Shown: positions 41,531 through 49,959, numbered from the stretch's first letter. The stretch: 55,955 nt of DNA from Nitrososphaerota archaeon (GCA_021163925.1 JAGGTD010000003.1:1-55955), one strand, 5' to 3'. Translations and numbers: made by a program. The notes: a model not told the origin generated them from the letters alone.

Positions 41531-42895
41531 TCATCTTATCCTATCTAGCTCGGGCTTAACCTCCTTTAACCTATCCCAGAGCCTCTCCGCAGACCTCTGG
41601 GCGATCGCCTCAACCTCATCCTCATCTACGGTTAAGACCTTTCTATCCCTCATCAAGATCCTTCCATCAACTATAACCGTCTGGACATCATCTCCATCAA
41701 CCGTGTTCACCAGATGGCCGTAAACGGTCTCGGCGTTGAGCGGGGTTGGCAGGACATCGGGTTTTATGATGATTATATCCGCGAGCTTCCCAACCTCAAG
41801 CGAGCCAACCTCTTCGTCAACGCCATAGAGTTCGGCGCCCTTGATAGTCGCCATCTCCAAAACCTGTAGCGGCGTCATCATCCTCGGATCTCGATAATGG
41901 ACCTTGTGGAGTAGGTAGGCTGCCCGTATATTCTCGAATCCGTCGAAGATGTATCCATCGTTTCCCAGCCCGACCCTGATCCCCATATCGATCATCTTGG
42001 GGATGGCCGCGACCCCAACCGCATTCAACATATTGCTCATCGGGTTATGCGCGACGTTCGTCCCAGTCTCGGCCAAGATCTTCAACTCGTCATCGTTTAG
42101 ATGGACGCAGTGAGCCAAGACCACATCCCTCCCAAGAAACCCCACATCTCTAAGCCTCTCAACCGTCCGCTTCCCATATCTCTCCAAGTTATGATAGACG
42201 TCGACCAAGCCCTCAGACGTATGCATGGTTATCGGGACCTTCAGCTCATTAGCCTTCTCTCTGACGAGCTTTAGGAGGTCGTCGGATACGGTAAAGCTCG
42301 CGTGTAAGCATAGCATCCCTCTGACCCTCCCCTTATCCCCAACTTTCTCAATGTATCTGATGCACTCCTTAACCCCCCTCTCACCCTCCTCCCTACTATG
42401 CCTCTCCGTTGCCTCGAATGAGATGAAACCTCTAATCCCGATCCTCTCAACCGCTTCACCGATCCTATCCAAGACGCCCTCAATGGAGTTTGGGCCGGAG
42501 TAGGTGTCGGCGAATAGGGTCGTCCCAGTCTTCAAGAACTCTAGGCATCCTACCAAGGCGCTCGCGTATGCGTCGTCATGGGTTAATGCTTCATCGACAG
42601 GCCACCAAATCCATTGGAGGTTCTGCATGAAGTCTGTTGGAGGCTTGATCTTGGCGAAAAGTGGAGCGCCTCTAAGGAGCATTCCATAGAGATGGGTGTG
42701 GGAGCAGATCAATCCAGGCATCACTACGCATCCTTTAGCATCTATCTCCTCATCCGCCCTCACTCCCGAGAACTCGGACATCTTCCCAATCTTACTTATC
42801 TTTCGATCCTCGACCAATATCCCCCCATCCTCAATTATCCTCCGCTCCCGATCCATCGTGACGAGCAAACCATTCTTGATCAGAATGCTACCCAC
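41531..42895 (-). CDS. ssnA: SsnA-like amidohydrolase
   Basis: Metal-dependent amidohydrolase of 454 residues resembling bacterial SsnA, a member of the purine-degradation gene set. Ligands: H66 and H68 in GLICSHTHLYG, His in PITMHTSEG, His in VVLAHCVHLND and Asp in GLGNDGYIFDG. The stretch SGPNSIEGVLDRIGEAVE and NLQWIWWPVDEAL are SsnA-like. GTG at 42895 is preferred because GAGGTG lies six bases upstream and the protein then begins at the conserved ILIKNGLLVTMD; the frame is open back to ATG at 42952. It converges with the PLP enzyme gene and diverges from ferredoxin 3. Reaction unproven, probably deamination or ring opening of a purine-derived compound. Confidence 0.83.
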   Translation of the reverse strand: MGSILIKNGLLVTMDRERRIIEDGGILVEDRKISKIGKMSEFSGVRADEEIDAKGCVVMPGLICSHTHLYGMLLRGAPLFAKIKPPTDFMQNLQWIWWPVDEALTHDDAYASALVGCLEFLKTGTTLFADTYSGPNSIEGVLDRIGEAVERIGIRGFISFEATERHSREEGERGVKECIRYIEKVGDKGRVRGMLCLHASFTVSDDLLKLVREKANELKVPITMHTSEGLVDVYHNLERYGKRTVERLRDVGFLGRDVVLAHCVHLNDDELKILAETGTNVAHNPMSNMLNAVGVAAIPKMIDMGIRVGLGNDGYIFDGFENIRAAYLLHKVHYRDPRMMTPLQVLEMATIKGAELYGVDEEVGSLEVGKLADIIIIKPDVLPTPLNAETVYGHLVNTVDGDDVQTVIVDGRILMRDRKVLTVDEDEVEAIAQRSAERLWDRLKEVKPELDRIR

Positions 42896-43002
42896 ATTAA
42901 GCACCTCAATAACGAAGATGTCTTGATGATAGATAAGTGATTCACCTAACATGGAAAAATCTTAAATCAGGGGAGAGGTCGAGATCATGAGGGTGTCATC
43001 GA

Positions 43003-43473
43003 ATGCCATATATCTACGCCGATCCATCGAGGTGCACTGGATGCGAGATATGCGTCTTAACATGCTCATTCACATACTTCAAGGTCTTAAATCCGAAAAA
43101 GGCTAGGTTGAGGGTCGTGAGGATGGAGCCCGCGATAGATTTGGTGATCGCTTGCAGGAATTGTGAGAGGGCGCCGTGTATGGAGGCATGTCCGAACGAA
43201 GCCATCAAGAGAACATCTAAGGGGATAATCGTGGTAGATGAGGGGAGATGCGATGGATGTGGAAGATGCGTCGAGGCATGTCCCCTAGATGCCATCCACA
43301 TACCGCCCAATGGGAGGGCTCCGATAAAGTGTGTGGCCTGTGGAGCATGTGTTCAAGCATGTCCCGTGGGATGTCTCAAGATGGCTTATAGCTTTGAGGA
43401 GGCGTTTGAGAAGCGAAGGAACTATGCTGAGAGGCTTAAGGAGATAATCTTGAGCTTGAGGAATAGTGGATAG
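43003..43473 (+). CDS. Four-cluster [4Fe-4S] ferredoxin subunit, AOR partner 3
   Basis: 156 residues with CTGCEICVLTC, CRNCERAPCMEAC, CDGCGRCVEAC and CVACGACVQAC, sixteen cysteines for four clusters. It is more diverged than partners 1 and 2, lacking their CDLCGGDP word in the last motif. ATG start with GAGGGTG upstream, and a TATA-like AATCTTAAATC about 40 bases before it, in the short region shared with the divergent ssnA-like gene. It precedes AOR 3 by 88 bases; AOR 3 seems to have its own promoter as well. Confidence 0.88.
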   Translation: MPYIYADPSRCTGCEICVLTCSFTYFKVLNPKKARLRVVRMEPAIDLVIACRNCERAPCMEACPNEAIKRTSKGIIVVDEGRCDGCGRCVEACPLDAIHIPPNGRAPIKCVACGACVQACPVGCLKMAYSFEEAFEKRRNYAERLKEIILSLRNSG

Positions 43474-43528
43474 CTGGGGCTCATCAGCTCGGTCAAAAAT
43501 CATCGATTCAAGTTGGAGATTGAATAGA

Positions 43529-43537
43529 TTTTATATG
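43529..43537 (+). promoter_or_regulatory. TATA box of the AOR 3 gene
   Basis: TTTTATATG centred 29 bases before ATG at 43562. It supports that ATG as the true start and a leaderless message separate from the ferredoxin 3 transcript. Confidence 0.45.
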
Positions 43538-43561
43538 GGGCGATTCACCGACTTATTCGGC

Positions 43562-45475
43562 ATGCGGTATAAGGGATATGCTGGTAGAATTCTCTGGATA
43601 GATCTAACCCATGAGAAGGTTAGGGTCGAGGATTTCCCGGAGAAACTCGCGGAAAGATATCTCGGAGGATCTGGAATATGCGCGAGAATACTCTACGACC
43701 TAATCAAGCCCGGAATAGATCCACTCAGCCCAGAGAACGTCTTGATGTTCGCGACCGGGCCATTAACCGGAACCCTCTTCCCCCAAGCATGTAGGTATAC
43801 GGTCGCGGCCAAGTCTCCATTAACGGGTATTTGGGGAGAGTCTCATGCCGCCGGACACTGGGCTCCAGAGCTGAAGTTCGCGGGCTATGATGCGATAATA
43901 TTTCTCGGAAGGGCGTCTAAGCCCGTCTATCTCTGGATAGATGACGATGAGGTCGAGATCAAGGATGCTGGAGAGATTTGGGGGAGAACGGTCCTAGAGA
44001 CCGATGACATCCTAAGGGAAGAGCATGGAGAGGATGTTAAGGTTGCTTGTATAGGCCCTGCTGGAGAGAACTTGGTTAGATATGCTGCGATAATGAATGA
44101 CAGGTATAGGGCCGCTGCGAGATCTGGGATGGGGGCGGTCATGGGGAGCAAGAACCTAAAGGCCATAGCGGTGAGAGGCTCAAGGGACATCGAGGTCGCG
44201 GATCCAGAAGCATACATGGATCATGTTAGGAGATGGCATCGAAAGATGCTCAGCCACCCATTCATGCCCGACAGGGCGAAGTATGGGACAACTAACTTGA
44301 TCGAGCTTATGCAGAAGATCGGGAGGCTCCCAACCTATAACCTCCGTCAAGGGGTCTTCGATGAATACTATAAGATCGGCGGGGAGACCATTTACAGGAA
44401 ATATCTCGTTAAGCCCGTAGCAGACTTCGCATGCCTCCAGAGATGCGGGAGATACACAGCGGTCTATAATGAGCCATATAGGTGCATGGGCGGCGGCCCT
44501 GAGTATGAGACCCTATGCTCCCTAGGATCGAGATGCGGGGTATCGAATATCGAGGCGATCCTATACGGGAATTGGCTCTGCAACAATCTGGGGCTCGACT
44601 CCGTCTCCGCCGGAGGAACGATCTCATGGGCGATGGAATGCTATGAGCTTGGCCTGATATCGAGGGATGAGCTGGATGGACTCGACCTAAGATTCGGTAA
44701 TGAGGAGGCGATGATCGAGCTGCTCATAAAGATCGCTTATAGGAGGGGGGTTGGAGACCTATTGGCGGAGGGGAGCTGGAGGGCTGCGAAGAAGATCGGA
44801 AGGGGAACCGAGAGATACGTGATGCACGTAAAGGGCCAGGAGATAGCGTCTCAGGAGCCTAGAGCCCAGAAGTCCATGGGTCTGGCCATAGCCACGGCTG
44901 CGAGGGGAGCGGATCACCTCTATGGGTTCCCGGTCTTGGATGAGGTCGGGTTTGAGAAGGAGATTAGGGAGAGGTTTGGGGAGGAGTATCTGCCCGAGAT
45001 CGCTGATAGGCTGAATCCAAAGTATAAGGGGTTCATGGTTAAGGAGTGCGAGGACTATATGGCCGTGGTGGAGGCGGTTGGGGTATGTAAGTATGGAACC
45101 CAGATCCCCCCAGTCTTCTACTATCAAGACATGGTGGATGCGTTGAGGGTTACGTGTGGAATGGATGTAGATGTCAGAAAGCTCAAGATGATTGGGGAGA
45201 GGATAGTGAACCTGAATCGAGCATTCAACATCAGAGAGGGGATAAGTAGGAAGGACGACACCCTACCCGAGAGATTGACGAAGGTTCCAGCCCCCCTAGG
45301 GCCGGCCAAGGGCCACGTCGTCGAACTAGATCAGATGCTTGACGAATACTATCGATGTAGGGGATGGGATTTAGAGACCGGTAAGCCGACCTATGAGAAA
45401 TTACTCTCACTCGGATTGGAGGATGTTGCAGAGGATCTATTGAGGAAAGGATTGATAAGGAAGGCTGAGAGCTAA
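43562..45475 (+). CDS. aor: Tungsten-type aldehyde:ferredoxin oxidoreductase family protein, AOR 3, with Asp at a cluster-ligand position
   Basis: 637 residues from ATG at 43562, chosen because it begins MRYKGYAGRILWIDLT like its paralogues; the frame is open back to 43466 without family-like sequence. Pterin motif NNLGLDS (351-357 area) and GVCK with C509 are normal, and the pocket segment reads ASQEPRAQKSMG then ARGADHLYGF. Unusually the first cluster ligand is not cysteine: the motif is D288-F-A-C291-L-Q-R-C295 where AOR 1 and 2 have C-x2-C-x3-C. The aspartate may ligate the cluster, as Asp14 does in Pyrococcus ferredoxin, or the cluster may be [3Fe-4S]. Preceded by ferredoxin 3. Confidence 0.9.
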   Translation: MRYKGYAGRILWIDLTHEKVRVEDFPEKLAERYLGGSGICARILYDLIKPGIDPLSPENVLMFATGPLTGTLFPQACRYTVAAKSPLTGIWGESHAAGHWAPELKFAGYDAIIFLGRASKPVYLWIDDDEVEIKDAGEIWGRTVLETDDILREEHGEDVKVACIGPAGENLVRYAAIMNDRYRAAARSGMGAVMGSKNLKAIAVRGSRDIEVADPEAYMDHVRRWHRKMLSHPFMPDRAKYGTTNLIELMQKIGRLPTYNLRQGVFDEYYKIGGETIYRKYLVKPVADFACLQRCGRYTAVYNEPYRCMGGGPEYETLCSLGSRCGVSNIEAILYGNWLCNNLGLDSVSAGGTISWAMECYELGLISRDELDGLDLRFGNEEAMIELLIKIAYRRGVGDLLAEGSWRAAKKIGRGTERYVMHVKGQEIASQEPRAQKSMGLAIATAARGADHLYGFPVLDEVGFEKEIRERFGEEYLPEIADRLNPKYKGFMVKECEDYMAVVEAVGVCKYGTQIPPVFYYQDMVDALRVTCGMDVDVRKLKMIGERIVNLNRAFNIREGISRKDDTLPERLTKVPAPLGPAKGHVVELDQMLDEYYRCRGWDLETGKPTYEKLLSLGLEDVAEDLLRKGLIRKAES

Positions 45476-45552
45476 CGCGTGCAATATGCTGATCATGTCT
45501 TTAATATGATCTTCAGGGTTTCTCGGCTCATCGCCTTCTAAAATGCCTCCTC

Positions 45553-45680
45553 CTACCCCTCAATCGGATAGACCCCATCTATCATGTAGTCGACCTTCAC
45601 GAGCTTTTTCCAACGCCTTAGGACGGACTCAAATGATCTATACCTAGATCCAATCAATTTTTTATTTCATCCAGCACCTT
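45553..45680 (-). pseudogene. Small frameshifted ORF in the AOR 3-lysS gap
   Basis: The 297-base gap 45476-45772 has no intact gene. On the minus strand KVLDEIKN (from 45680) and LIGSRYRSFESVLRRWKK followed by LVKVDYMIDGVYPIEG to a TAG at 45553-45555 join smoothly if one base is added in the run of six T (45658-45663 on the plus strand). This would make a protein of about 41 residues that I cannot name. It is either a decayed gene end or a homopolymer assembly error. The rest of the gap holds the lysS TATA region. Confidence 0.35.
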
Positions 45681-45740
45681 CTATAACAGAGGTCTCCTCG
45701 AAGGCTTAGTGGTCGCGGTGTTTAGCCTAAAAGGAAATCA

Positions 45741-45750
45741 TTAATTTATC
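45741..45750 (+). promoter_or_regulatory. TATA box of lysS
   Basis: TTAATTTATC centred 27 bases before the TTG start at 45773. Confidence 0.45.
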
Positions 45751-45772
45751 GTCATGTAGTTGGTGGGTTGGA

Positions 45773-47362
45773 TTGAGGCAGAAGAAGATCATAGGCCATG
45801 GGACTTGGTTGGATAAGGTCGCCTACGAGCTAGTTGAGAGGGAGAAGAGGCTTGGGAGGAGCCTAGATCTGATCAGGACCGAGAGTGGATTAGGGGCTTC
45901 GGGAATACCTCATGTGGGTAGCATGGCCGACGCGGTTAGGGCATATGGTGTAACCATGGCCTTAAGAGAGCTTGGATACAACTCTGAGCTGATAGCATTC
46001 AGCGACGATATGGATGGCTTGAGGAGGGTTCCAGAGGGTTTGCCGAGCTGGCTTGAAGACCACCTCCTAGAGCCAGTCTCCTCGATCCCAGATCCACTAG
46101 GATGCCATGAGAGCTATTCCGAGCATATGAGCGGGATGCTTAAGGAAGCTCTTGAACGCGCCGGAATCGAATGCACCTTCATGTCTGGTAGAGAGGTTTA
46201 TGCCTCTGGGAAGTTGGCCGGCGAGATCCATGAGATATTGTTGAATTGGAGGAGGATAGGCGAGGCGATCAAGGAGCTAACGGGTCAAGAGAAGTTCACG
46301 AAAGTCCTGCCATACTTCCCAGTCTGCAAGAATTGTGGAAAGATCTACACAACTCAAGCATATCGGTATGATCCTAAGCGGCGGGTGGTCCAGTATAAGT
46401 GTGTTGGAGCGGAGGTCAAGGGCAGGTGGTTCGATGGATGCGGATATGAGGGTGAGGCGGATATAACGAGGGATGATGGCAAGCTTGCGTGGAAGGTTGA
46501 GTTCGCGGCGAGGTGGAGGAGACTTGACATAAGGTTTGAGGCATACGGCAAGGATATAGCCGACTCGGTCAAGGTGAATGATTGGGTCTCTAAGAACATC
46601 TTGGGATATGAGCCTCCCCTACATGTCAGATATGAGATGTTCTTGGATAAGTCCGGTAGGAAGATCTCGAAGTCTCTTGGAAACGTCTTCACCCCACAAC
46701 TCTGGTATAGGTATGGAACACCTCAAAGCCTCCTACTCCTACTCTTTAAGCGGATAGTTGGGACGAGGATCTTGACGATCGAGACCATTCCGAGGCTGAT
46801 GGACGAGTTCGATTATCTTGAAGATGTGTATTTTGGGAGGGTTAAGATCGGGAATGAGTTTGAGCGGGAGAGGCTTAAAGGACTCTACCTATACTCAAAT
46901 CTCTTAAAACCGCCGGAGAGACCATCAACCCACATCCCATACTCCCTAATCGTCGAACTCGCCTTAATCGCGCCTGAAGATAAGAGGCTGGACTTCGTAG
47001 TCGACAGACTTAGAAGATATGGATATGAGATCGATGAGAGGGCTTTACAGAAGATTAAGCTGGCGATGAACTATGCCCTCGACATGGGAGTTGTTAAGAG
47101 AGAGCCCGTCGAGCTTACCGAGGTTGAGAGGGAGGCCATAGAGGATCTAGCTGAGAGGATTAAGGTGGCTGAAAGCTCGGATGAGATCCAGTCGGCGATC
47201 TTCGAGACCGCGAGAAAACATGGAATTGGTGTGAAGGTCTTCTTCAAGAAACTCTACCAGATATTCTTGGGGAGAGATAGTGGGCCTAGGCTTGGGCCAT
47301 ATCTATGGGATCTCGGCAAGGAGCGAGCACTAAAGATCCTCGAACAATACGTTAGGGGATAG
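45773..47362 (+). CDS. lysS: Lysyl-tRNA synthetase, class I
   Basis: Charges tRNA-Lys using the class I fold, a type found mainly in archaea. The HIGH-like motif is GASGIPHVGSMADAVR and the KMSKS-like motif is GRKISKSLGNVF. A zinc-binding insertion is visible as CKNCGKIYTT with a later Cys region. The protein has 529 residues, normal for the family. TTG start at 45773 has GGTGGG five bases upstream. It is a single-gene unit followed 74 bases later by an ssDNA-binding protein gene. Confidence 0.95.
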   Translation: MRQKKIIGHGTWLDKVAYELVEREKRLGRSLDLIRTESGLGASGIPHVGSMADAVRAYGVTMALRELGYNSELIAFSDDMDGLRRVPEGLPSWLEDHLLEPVSSIPDPLGCHESYSEHMSGMLKEALERAGIECTFMSGREVYASGKLAGEIHEILLNWRRIGEAIKELTGQEKFTKVLPYFPVCKNCGKIYTTQAYRYDPKRRVVQYKCVGAEVKGRWFDGCGYEGEADITRDDGKLAWKVEFAARWRRLDIRFEAYGKDIADSVKVNDWVSKNILGYEPPLHVRYEMFLDKSGRKISKSLGNVFTPQLWYRYGTPQSLLLLLFKRIVGTRILTIETIPRLMDEFDYLEDVYFGRVKIGNEFERERLKGLYLYSNLLKPPERPSTHIPYSLIVELALIAPEDKRLDFVVDRLRRYGYEIDERALQKIKLAMNYALDMGVVKREPVELTEVEREAIEDLAERIKVAESSDEIQSAIFETARKHGIGVKVFFKKLYQIFLGRDSGPRLGPYLWDLGKERALKILEQYVRG

Positions 47363-47436
47363 ACCTCTTCAACGATAACAATACTTAAATAGACTCTAGA
47401 TGATTAAGCGGCGATAAATTGGAGTCGTAAAGGGAA

Positions 47437-47844
47437 ATGAGTGAGTTGGTTAAGATTGGGGAGCTATCGCCGCGTTCACGCGGCATAAATCTCGTGGCGA
47501 AGGTTGTTAGTAAGTCTCCGGAGAGAACCGTCACCTCCCAATATGATCAAAGCGAGCATAGGCTCAGCGAGCTACTGATAGCCGATGAGACAGGTGCGAT
47601 AAACCTAGTTCTATGGGATGATAAGATAGATCTCGTCAATGAGGGTGATGTGGTAAAGGTGACGAACGGCTTCATCAAATTGTTTAGGGGGAGGATGCAG
47701 CTAAACCTTGGAAGATATGGAAATATCGAGGTCTCCGATGCCGAGCTCGGCGATCTAAACCTCGACAACAATCTCTCCGAGAACCCGGTCAGCTACGGCG
47801 GGTTTAGAGGCCGTAGACCCAGAGGGTTCAGAAGGCGTAGATAG
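47437..47844 (+). CDS. ssb: Single-stranded DNA-binding protein with one OB fold
   Basis: Crenarchaeal-type SSB of 135 residues: one OB fold (residues about 1-105) with ERTVTSQYDQSEHRLSELLIADETG, INLVLWDDKIDLVNEGDVVKV and FRGRMQLNLGRYGNIEV, then a flexible tail rich in G, R and F (GGFRGRRPRGFRRRR) in place of the acidic bacterial tail. It protects ssDNA during replication and repair. Position near Hjc and NreA fits. The basic tail could bind nucleic acid rather than partner proteins. Confidence 0.87.
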   Translation: MSELVKIGELSPRSRGINLVAKVVSKSPERTVTSQYDQSEHRLSELLIADETGAINLVLWDDKIDLVNEGDVVKVTNGFIKLFRGRMQLNLGRYGNIEVSDAELGDLNLDNNLSENPVSYGGFRGRRPRGFRRRR

Positions 47845-47967
47845 CCCGGATTCAGCTCCTCAAAAGAAAGGTTGAGCAAATCAGGCTAATACCCACAGCT
47901 TATAATCTAAGATACCTCCACCTCATCTAACTATATCACTTATATATGGCGCTGAGAAAAGGTCTAG

Positions 47968-49539
47968 TTGAGCCTGATTTTGAGTGAGGAGAAGCGGGAT
48001 TTCGAGATCATAGTCGTGGCCCCTCCAAAGCCTAAGTTTGAGCTATCTAGGGATAAGATCGAGGCCCTGAATGAGCTATTGGACTCGATGGGCTGGGATA
48101 AGAGGAGGTTTAAGCGCTATGTCAACGCGGCTTTGAGGCTTAGGAAGATCGAGAGGGAGGCTGGCAGAAGCTACCTATCCGTTCTGAGATCCTATAGGAA
48201 GCTTAGTAGCGAGGAGGTCAAGCTCAAGTACTCTATAGAGCAGCTCAAGGAGAAGCGGAGGAGAATTGAGGAGGATCTAAAGCTCTACATGGATCAATAT
48301 CAGCTAACCCTAGACCTCGTTCAGAAGATCTCCAAGCTCGTCTCCGCCTTGAGGGAGAGAGGGCTAGATCTAGAAGACCTCAGATCCGCGCTAAACGTCT
48401 TAGAGTCTTTGAAGAAGCTGGAACACGACCCATCTAAGATCTTAGAAGAGCTGAAAAAGCATGAAGACCTCGTCAGAGAAGTCGAGGATTTGAGGCGTAG
48501 AATAGGCGAGCTTAGATTCGAGATCGAGGGATTGGAGCAGAGAAGACTAGCCCTCCTCGATGAGATCGGGAGGATTCACGAAATTGAAGGAGGGCTTAAC
48601 GAAATCAAGGAAGAACTTGAGAGGCTGAGAAAGGAGAGGGATGAGATCAAGTATGAGATAGAGGAGCGGAGATCAGAACTCGAATCCGTGAAGAGTAGAC
48701 TGGAGGAGCTCATGGGATTCGAGGCAACCATAGAAGATTTGAAGGAGACCGCGGATAGGCTGAGATCCGAGGTCGAGAATCTTAGAGATGAGGAATCTAG
48801 GCTTAGATCTGAGATAGCCGAGCTACTTGGAGTGAGGGCTGAGGCCGAGGAGATCTCAAATGGGTTAAGGGCCGCGAGAGAGGAGCTTGAAAAGCTTGAG
48901 AAGGTCGTCGAGAGTAGGAAGAGTTATGTCGAGCTTATCGAGGGAGAGGATAGCGCAGCCTACGCAATCCTAAAGATATTCTCCGATCCAAGCGGGGTTG
49001 AGGCTGAAGATCTAGAAGCCTTAGCCGAGCAGCTTAGGAATCTAGCCAGGGTGAAGAGGGGTGAGATCTCGGTGCTTAGACCGCTTGAGCCGCATCTACT
49101 GGATAAGGCTAGGCAATCGATAATCAACTTGATAATGCCATATGTTAGGAAGGAGTTTGTGCCGAGAAAGGCCTTCGAGAGGATTGAGGGCGAGCTTAGG
49201 AGGCTCAGCGAGAGGAGGACGGCTCTTGAAGCAGAGATAGAGTCGCTTAGAAAGGCGCTTAAGTCGAGAGAGAGGGAGAGGGTGGAGGTGTTTCAGATGA
49301 TGGAGGTTGAGGCAATCTCCCCGACGAATGAGGTGGTCAAGCCTAAGACGATAGAGGATGGGATAAGGGTTAAGGTCGTCTGCCCAAACTGTGGAGCCAT
49401 GGTGATAACTAGGATACCGACGATCGGAGAGCTTGAAGAACTTCAGTCGAGTAAATACAAGCTTAGATTTACGTGTGGGGCATGCGGTAAATCTTTCGAG
49501 ATCAAGCCCGAGATGGTTCTCAAGAAGATTAGGAGGTAG
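47968..49539 (+). CDS. Long coiled-coil protein with C-terminal zinc ribbon
   Basis: 523 residues, family not recognised. After a short N-terminal domain (FEIIVVAPPKPKFELSRDKI, ALNELLDSMGWDKRRFKRYV) almost the whole chain from residue 75 to 335 is predicted coiled coil by its heptads of L, E, K and R, interrupted around 315-390 by a small domain (AAYAILKIFSDPSGVEAEDL). A second coil leads to a C-terminal zinc ribbon, CPNCG at about 472-476 and CGACG near 505. No Walker motifs, so it is not an SMC or Rad50 ATPase. TTG start. The next gene begins three bases on and is probably its partner; SSB and hjc flank them, hinting at a DNA-processing role. Confidence 0.7.
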   Translation: MSLILSEEKRDFEIIVVAPPKPKFELSRDKIEALNELLDSMGWDKRRFKRYVNAALRLRKIEREAGRSYLSVLRSYRKLSSEEVKLKYSIEQLKEKRRRIEEDLKLYMDQYQLTLDLVQKISKLVSALRERGLDLEDLRSALNVLESLKKLEHDPSKILEELKKHEDLVREVEDLRRRIGELRFEIEGLEQRRLALLDEIGRIHEIEGGLNEIKEELERLRKERDEIKYEIEERRSELESVKSRLEELMGFEATIEDLKETADRLRSEVENLRDEESRLRSEIAELLGVRAEAEEISNGLRAAREELEKLEKVVESRKSYVELIEGEDSAAYAILKIFSDPSGVEAEDLEALAEQLRNLARVKRGEISVLRPLEPHLLDKARQSIINLIMPYVRKEFVPRKAFERIEGELRRLSERRTALEAEIESLRKALKSRERERVEVFQMMEVEAISPTNEVVKPKTIEDGIRVKVVCPNCGAMVITRIPTIGELEELQSSKYKLRFTCGACGKSFEIKPEMVLKKIRR

Positions 49540-49542
49540 TTC

Positions 49543-49959
49543 GTGGTGGATACGGGAGACGATGTCAATCCAATCATAAGGATGCTGGGCTGGAGGGTTA
49601 GGAGGCTGAGCCTAGATGAGATTAAAGAGGTCTTAGCAGCCCTGGCCTCGATCGAGGATCAAGTATTCACCCTAACCGATCTGATAGAGATGCTACCGCG
49701 CGAGATTAGGGAGGATAGGAGGAAGAGGAGGAGTGTTGGAAATCTCCTTCAATCTCTGGTCAAGCTCGGATACCTGTCGAAGCCTAGCGAGAGGAAATGG
49801 ATGAAGAATTATCCAACCCTCAGCCACTACCTGACCCAGAAGCTCCTCGACCTCTCCTCCCTTGAGAGGATGCCGCCCCGCCCCGCTTATGAGGAGGAGA
49901 AGATAGTCTCTCACCGCGAGAAGCCTCGGAGGGGTGGGAAGACCTTCTCACGACGATGA
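49543..49959 (+). CDS. Unknown small protein, possibly winged-helix
   Basis: 138 residues without a recognised family. The middle (VFTLTDLIEMLPREIREDRR, VGNLLQSLVKLGYLSKPSER) looks like a helix-turn-helix or winged helix with a short basic linker, and the tail is proline-, arginine- and lysine-rich. GTG start three bases after the coiled-coil gene implies co-translation. The last 140 bases lie opposite the C-terminal extension of the hjc reading frame. Confidence 0.6.
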   Translation: MVDTGDDVNPIIRMLGWRVRRLSLDEIKEVLAALASIEDQVFTLTDLIEMLPREIREDRRKRRSVGNLLQSLVKLGYLSKPSERKWMKNYPTLSHYLTQKLLDLSSLERMPPRPAYEEEKIVSHREKPRRGGKTFSRR

